Source of the DNA: Erysipelothrix rhusiopathiae
GTDB taxonomy: Bacteria; Bacillota_I; Bacilli_A; Erysipelotrichales; Erysipelotrichaceae
Length of the DNA: 15,254 nt
Direction of reading: 5' to 3'
Assembly (NCBI GenBank): GCA_902797585.1
Contig: CADBTK010000049.1
Span: forward strand, 1 to 15,254
Shown: one piece after another, positions 13,223 through 15,254 of the stretch
Layout: each line of letters starts with the position of its first letter
Position numbering within the stretch: position 1 is the stretch's first letter
The notes under the pieces: generated by a model
Seen by the model: the letters and a program-made list of their open reading frames with translations, nothing else
Database searches by the model: none
What the model was told of the DNA's origin: nothing
Program-made: the position numbers and the translations under genes

Positions 13223-13960
13223 ATGAAACAATTTTTATTATTTGTGACAGTGGGATTTTTTGCTCAGATGATAGATGGTACATTAGGAATGGCTTATGGG
13301 GTAAGTAGCCGTACTTTTTTAAAGACAGTAGCAGGGTTACCTTCTAACATGGCTAGTGCTGTTGTCCATGCAGCTGAAGTACCTACGACACTGGTCTCGG
13401 GAATCTCTCATTGGCGTATTGGAAATGTTGATTATTCTAAGATATACAAACTTGCCATCCCAGGTGTTATTGGGGGAGTGATAGGTAGTTACTTCATTAT
13501 GCATGTTGGTGCATGGATTGAACCCATTATATCTTGTTACTTGATTTCGATGGGGGCTATGATTATCTTTCGTGCCTCTATGAAGAAACCATCTAAAACT
13601 GATTTAGGAAATAAAATTATGCCATTGGGTTTTTTAGGAGGTTTTTTAGATGCCACCGGTGGTGGAGGTTGGGGACCTGTTGTGACTAGTACCATGGTTG
13701 CTAGTGGTCACAATGTAAAAAAAGCCATTGGGACAGTTAATGTGGCAGAGTTTATGGTCACCATTGCGACAACAGTATCCTTTATATTCATGATTGGGAA
13801 TTTAAAAGAATATTTCTTGATGATATTGGGAATGATTGTTGGAGGAGTGTTTGCAGCACCCATTGCTGCGCGTCTTTGTAACAAGTTACCAACAAGACCA
13901 TTAATGTTTGCGGTAGGTATTTTATTGATTGTATTGAATACCTTCCAATTATTTCAATAG
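13223..13960 (+). CDS. TSUP (TauE/SafE) family membrane permease, probably for sulfate or a sulfur oxyanion
   Basis: A 245-residue polytopic membrane protein, about eight hydrophobic segments long, of the TSUP family. The two family repeats begin with GFFAQMIDGTLGMAYGVSS (near residue 11) and GFLGGFLDATGGGGWGPVVT (near 135), the paired motifs of this transporter class. TSUP members move sulfite, sulfate, sulfonates or other anions. Location 12 bases before cysD points to sulfate uptake for assimilation (inference). The start is uncertain. ATG 13223 fits the family N-terminus, but an AAGGAG abuts it with no spacer and it sits at the predicted transcription start. An in-frame TTG at 13187 would add 12 residues but has no ribosome site and overlaps the -35 element. 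Confidence 0.85.
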   Translation: MKQFLLFVTVGFFAQMIDGTLGMAYGVSSRTFLKTVAGLPSNMASAVVHAAEVPTTLVSGISHWRIGNVDYSKIYKLAIPGVIGGVIGSYFIMHVGAWIEPIISCYLISMGAMIIFRASMKKPSKTDLGNKIMPLGFLGGFLDATGGGGWGPVVTSTMVASGHNVKKAIGTVNVAEFMVTIATTVSFIFMIGNLKEYFLMILGMIVGGVFAAPIAARLCNKLPTRPLMFAVGILLIVLNTFQLFQ

Positions 13961-13972
13961 TGGAGGAAAGAA

Positions 13973-14866
13973 ATGAAACACTTAAAAGAGTTAGAAGCAG
14001 AAGCTATATATATCATGCGCGAAGTTGTGGCAGAAACAGAAAATCCAGTCATGTTATATTCGATTGGGAAAGATTCTTCTGTCATGTTACACATTGCACG
14101 AAAAGCCTTTTATCCAGATCCTATTCCATTTCCATTGATGCATGTCAATACAACATGGAAATTTAAAGAGATGATTGATTTCCGTGATCGTATGATGAAA
14201 CAGATGAATGTGAATTTTATTGAATATATTAATCAAGATGGAGTGGATAAAGGGATTAATCCATTTGATCATGGTTCTGCTTATACCGACATTATGAAAA
14301 CGCAAGCGCTAAAAGATGCCTTGGACAAATATCAATTTGATGCAGCTTTCGGTGGAGGAAGACGAGATGAAGAAAAATCTCGTGCTAAAGAGCGTGTCAT
14401 TTCTTTCCGTAATGAAAACCACGCATGGGATCCAAAAAACCAAAGGCCAGAACTTTGGAAGCTTTACAACATGAATAAAGCAAAAGGACAAAGTTTGCGT
14501 GTATTCCCATTATCAAACTGGACAGAAAAAGATATCTGGCAATATATTCAAGAAGAGAATATTCCTATTGTGTCTTTGTACTATGCCAAAGAAAGACCAA
14601 CGATACTGCGTGATGGAAATATCATCATGGTGGATGATGATCGATTGGAATTAAAACCAGGAGAAAAAGTGGAAATGCGTAAAGTTCGCTTCCGTACGCT
14701 AGGTTGTTATCCACTAACCGGTGGAGTTGAAAGTGATGCGGACACTATTGATAAAGTAGTAGAAGAGACTTTTGCGGCTATTGAATCCGAAAGAACGAGT
14801 CGAATTATTGATGGGGACAATGGATTTGCCAGTATGGAAAAAAGAAAAAAAGAAGGGTATTTCTAA
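13973..14866 (+). CDS. cysD: Sulfate adenylyltransferase small subunit
   Basis: CysD is the catalytic ATP-pyrophosphatase-fold subunit that, with CysN, makes adenosine 5'-phosphosulfate from sulfate and ATP. The 297-residue product shows the PP-loop variant [13 protein letters not shown] (28-40), [12 protein letters not shown] after it, [20 protein letters not shown] near 125-145, and the C-terminal [16 protein letters not shown] region. GGAGG (13962-13966) lies six bases before the ATG. The gene is 12 bases after the TSUP permease and one base before cysN, so the three form one operon. It is full length. A PAPS reductase homologue was considered, but the [15 protein letters not shown] motif and the cysN neighbour settle it as CysD. 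Confidence 0.95.
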   Translation: MKHLKELEAEAIYIMREVVAETENPVMLYSIGKDSSVMLHIARKAFYPDPIPFPLMHVNTTWKFKEMIDFRDRMMKQMNVNFIEYINQDGVDKGINPFDHGSAYTDIMKTQALKDALDKYQFDAAFGGGRRDEEKSRAKERVISFRNENHAWDPKNQRPELWKLYNMNKAKGQSLRVFPLSNWTEKDIWQYIQEENIPIVSLYYAKERPTILRDGNIIMVDDDRLELKPGEKVEMRKVRFRTLGCYPLTGGVESDADTIDKVVEETFAAIESERTSRIIDGDNGFASMEKRKKEGYF

Positions 14867-14867
14867 T

Positions 14868-15254
14868 ATGGAAAACGGATTATTAAAATTTGTAGTCTGC
14901 GGAAGTGTGGACGATGGAAAATCAACATTAATTGGACATATCCTTTATGACGCCAAATTGATTTATTTGGACCAAGAGGAAAGTTTGGCATTGGAATCCA
15001 AAGTCGTGACAGAGAAAAAAGAGATTGATTACTCTTTATTGTTGGATGGATTGATGGCTGAGCGTGAACAAGGAATTACTATTGATGTGGCTTATCGTTT
15101 CTTTTCTACCGACAATCGTAGTTTTATCGTAGCTGATGCACCAGGTCATGAGGAATATACACGAAATATGGCAGTAGGAGCTTCGTTTGCGGATTTATGT
15201 TTAGTGGTAGTGGATGTCAATAAAGGATTATCTATCCAAACAAAACGTCACTTA
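14868..15254 (+). CDS. cysN: Sulfate adenylyltransferase large (GTPase) subunit, N-terminal part
   Basis: The frame opens at ATG 14868, one base after the cysD stop, and runs off the window end after 129 codons. CysN uses GTP hydrolysis to drive sulfate activation by CysD. Visible GTPase elements are the P-loop [12 protein letters not shown] (about 12-23), the switch region [16 protein letters not shown] and the G3 motif [12 protein letters not shown], all typical of the elongation-factor-like CysN group. The ribosome site is within the cysD end (AGAAGG at 14851-14856), so translation is probably coupled. Whether it is CysN alone or fused to the APS kinase CysC (NodQ type) cannot be told from this fragment. 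Confidence 0.94.
   Translation, partial: MENGLLKFVVCGSVDDGKSTLIGHILYDAKLIYLDQEESLALESKVVTEKKEIDYSLLLDGLMAEREQGITIDVAYRFFSTDNRSFIVADAPGHEEYTRNMAVGASFADLCLVVVDVNKGLSIQTKRHL

Noticed and set aside
13960-14166. 68-codon plus-strand frame overlapping the start of cysD
   Set aside because: Out of frame with a full-length cysD that has a proper ribosome site; the translation looks random.

Overview
The window is AT-rich DNA with strong AGGAGG-type ribosome binding sites, tight ATGA gene overlaps and A/T-rich spacers. It fits a low-GC Bacillota (Firmicutes) bacterium. The hybrid cluster protein (Hcp), a small ferredoxin, a DUF438/hemerythrin protein and a clostridial-style Crp/Fnr regulator suggest an anaerobe, perhaps of the Erysipelotrichia or a related class. 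That placement is an inference from gene content; no rRNA or other marker is present.

Layout. (1) 1-7393: arginine biosynthesis, argG (5' end missing)-argH-argC-argJ-argB-argD-argF, all on the plus strand, mostly overlapping, and closed by an intrinsic terminator. With the bifunctional ArgJ, these seven genes cover every step from glutamate to arginine except carbamoyl phosphate supply. (2) 7445-12295: a redox or nitrosative-stress module. It holds a cupin gene and a DUF1858-DUF438-hemerythrin-PAS gene, a convergent crp/fnr-type regulator on the minus strand, and, divergent from that regulator, a DUF1858 redox-disulfide protein, a 58-residue single-cluster ferredoxin (10403-10579) and a class I Hcp, followed by a terminator. 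(3) 12296-13120: an accessory scar with three 23-bp tandem repeats that look like an insertion-sequence end, then an IS200-type element (tnpA only) with end hairpins and a leader hairpin over its ribosome binding site. (4) 13187-15254: sulfate assimilation, a TSUP-family permease, cysD, and cysN cut by the window end.

Main observation. The same near-perfect palindrome, built on GTTGTT-N2-AACAAC, occurs upstream of the cupin gene (7521-7538) and in the divergent region between the regulator and the DUF1858-ferredoxin-hcp operon (10083-10100). At both sites a -10-like hexamer starts 20-21 bases downstream, which is the geometry of class II Crp/Fnr activation. The natural reading is that the minus-strand regulator controls both flanking operons, making a compact HcpR-like regulon that includes the poorly characterised cupin and DUF438 proteins. 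The regulator's recognition helix keeps the Arg that reads the first G of a CRP half-site but has lost the residues that read the second G, and the operator lacks that G.

Other points are a predicted leaderless start for the TSUP permease and a fold-back arrangement in the IS200 leader that would silence read-through transcripts. All functional calls come from reading motifs; no database search was possible.
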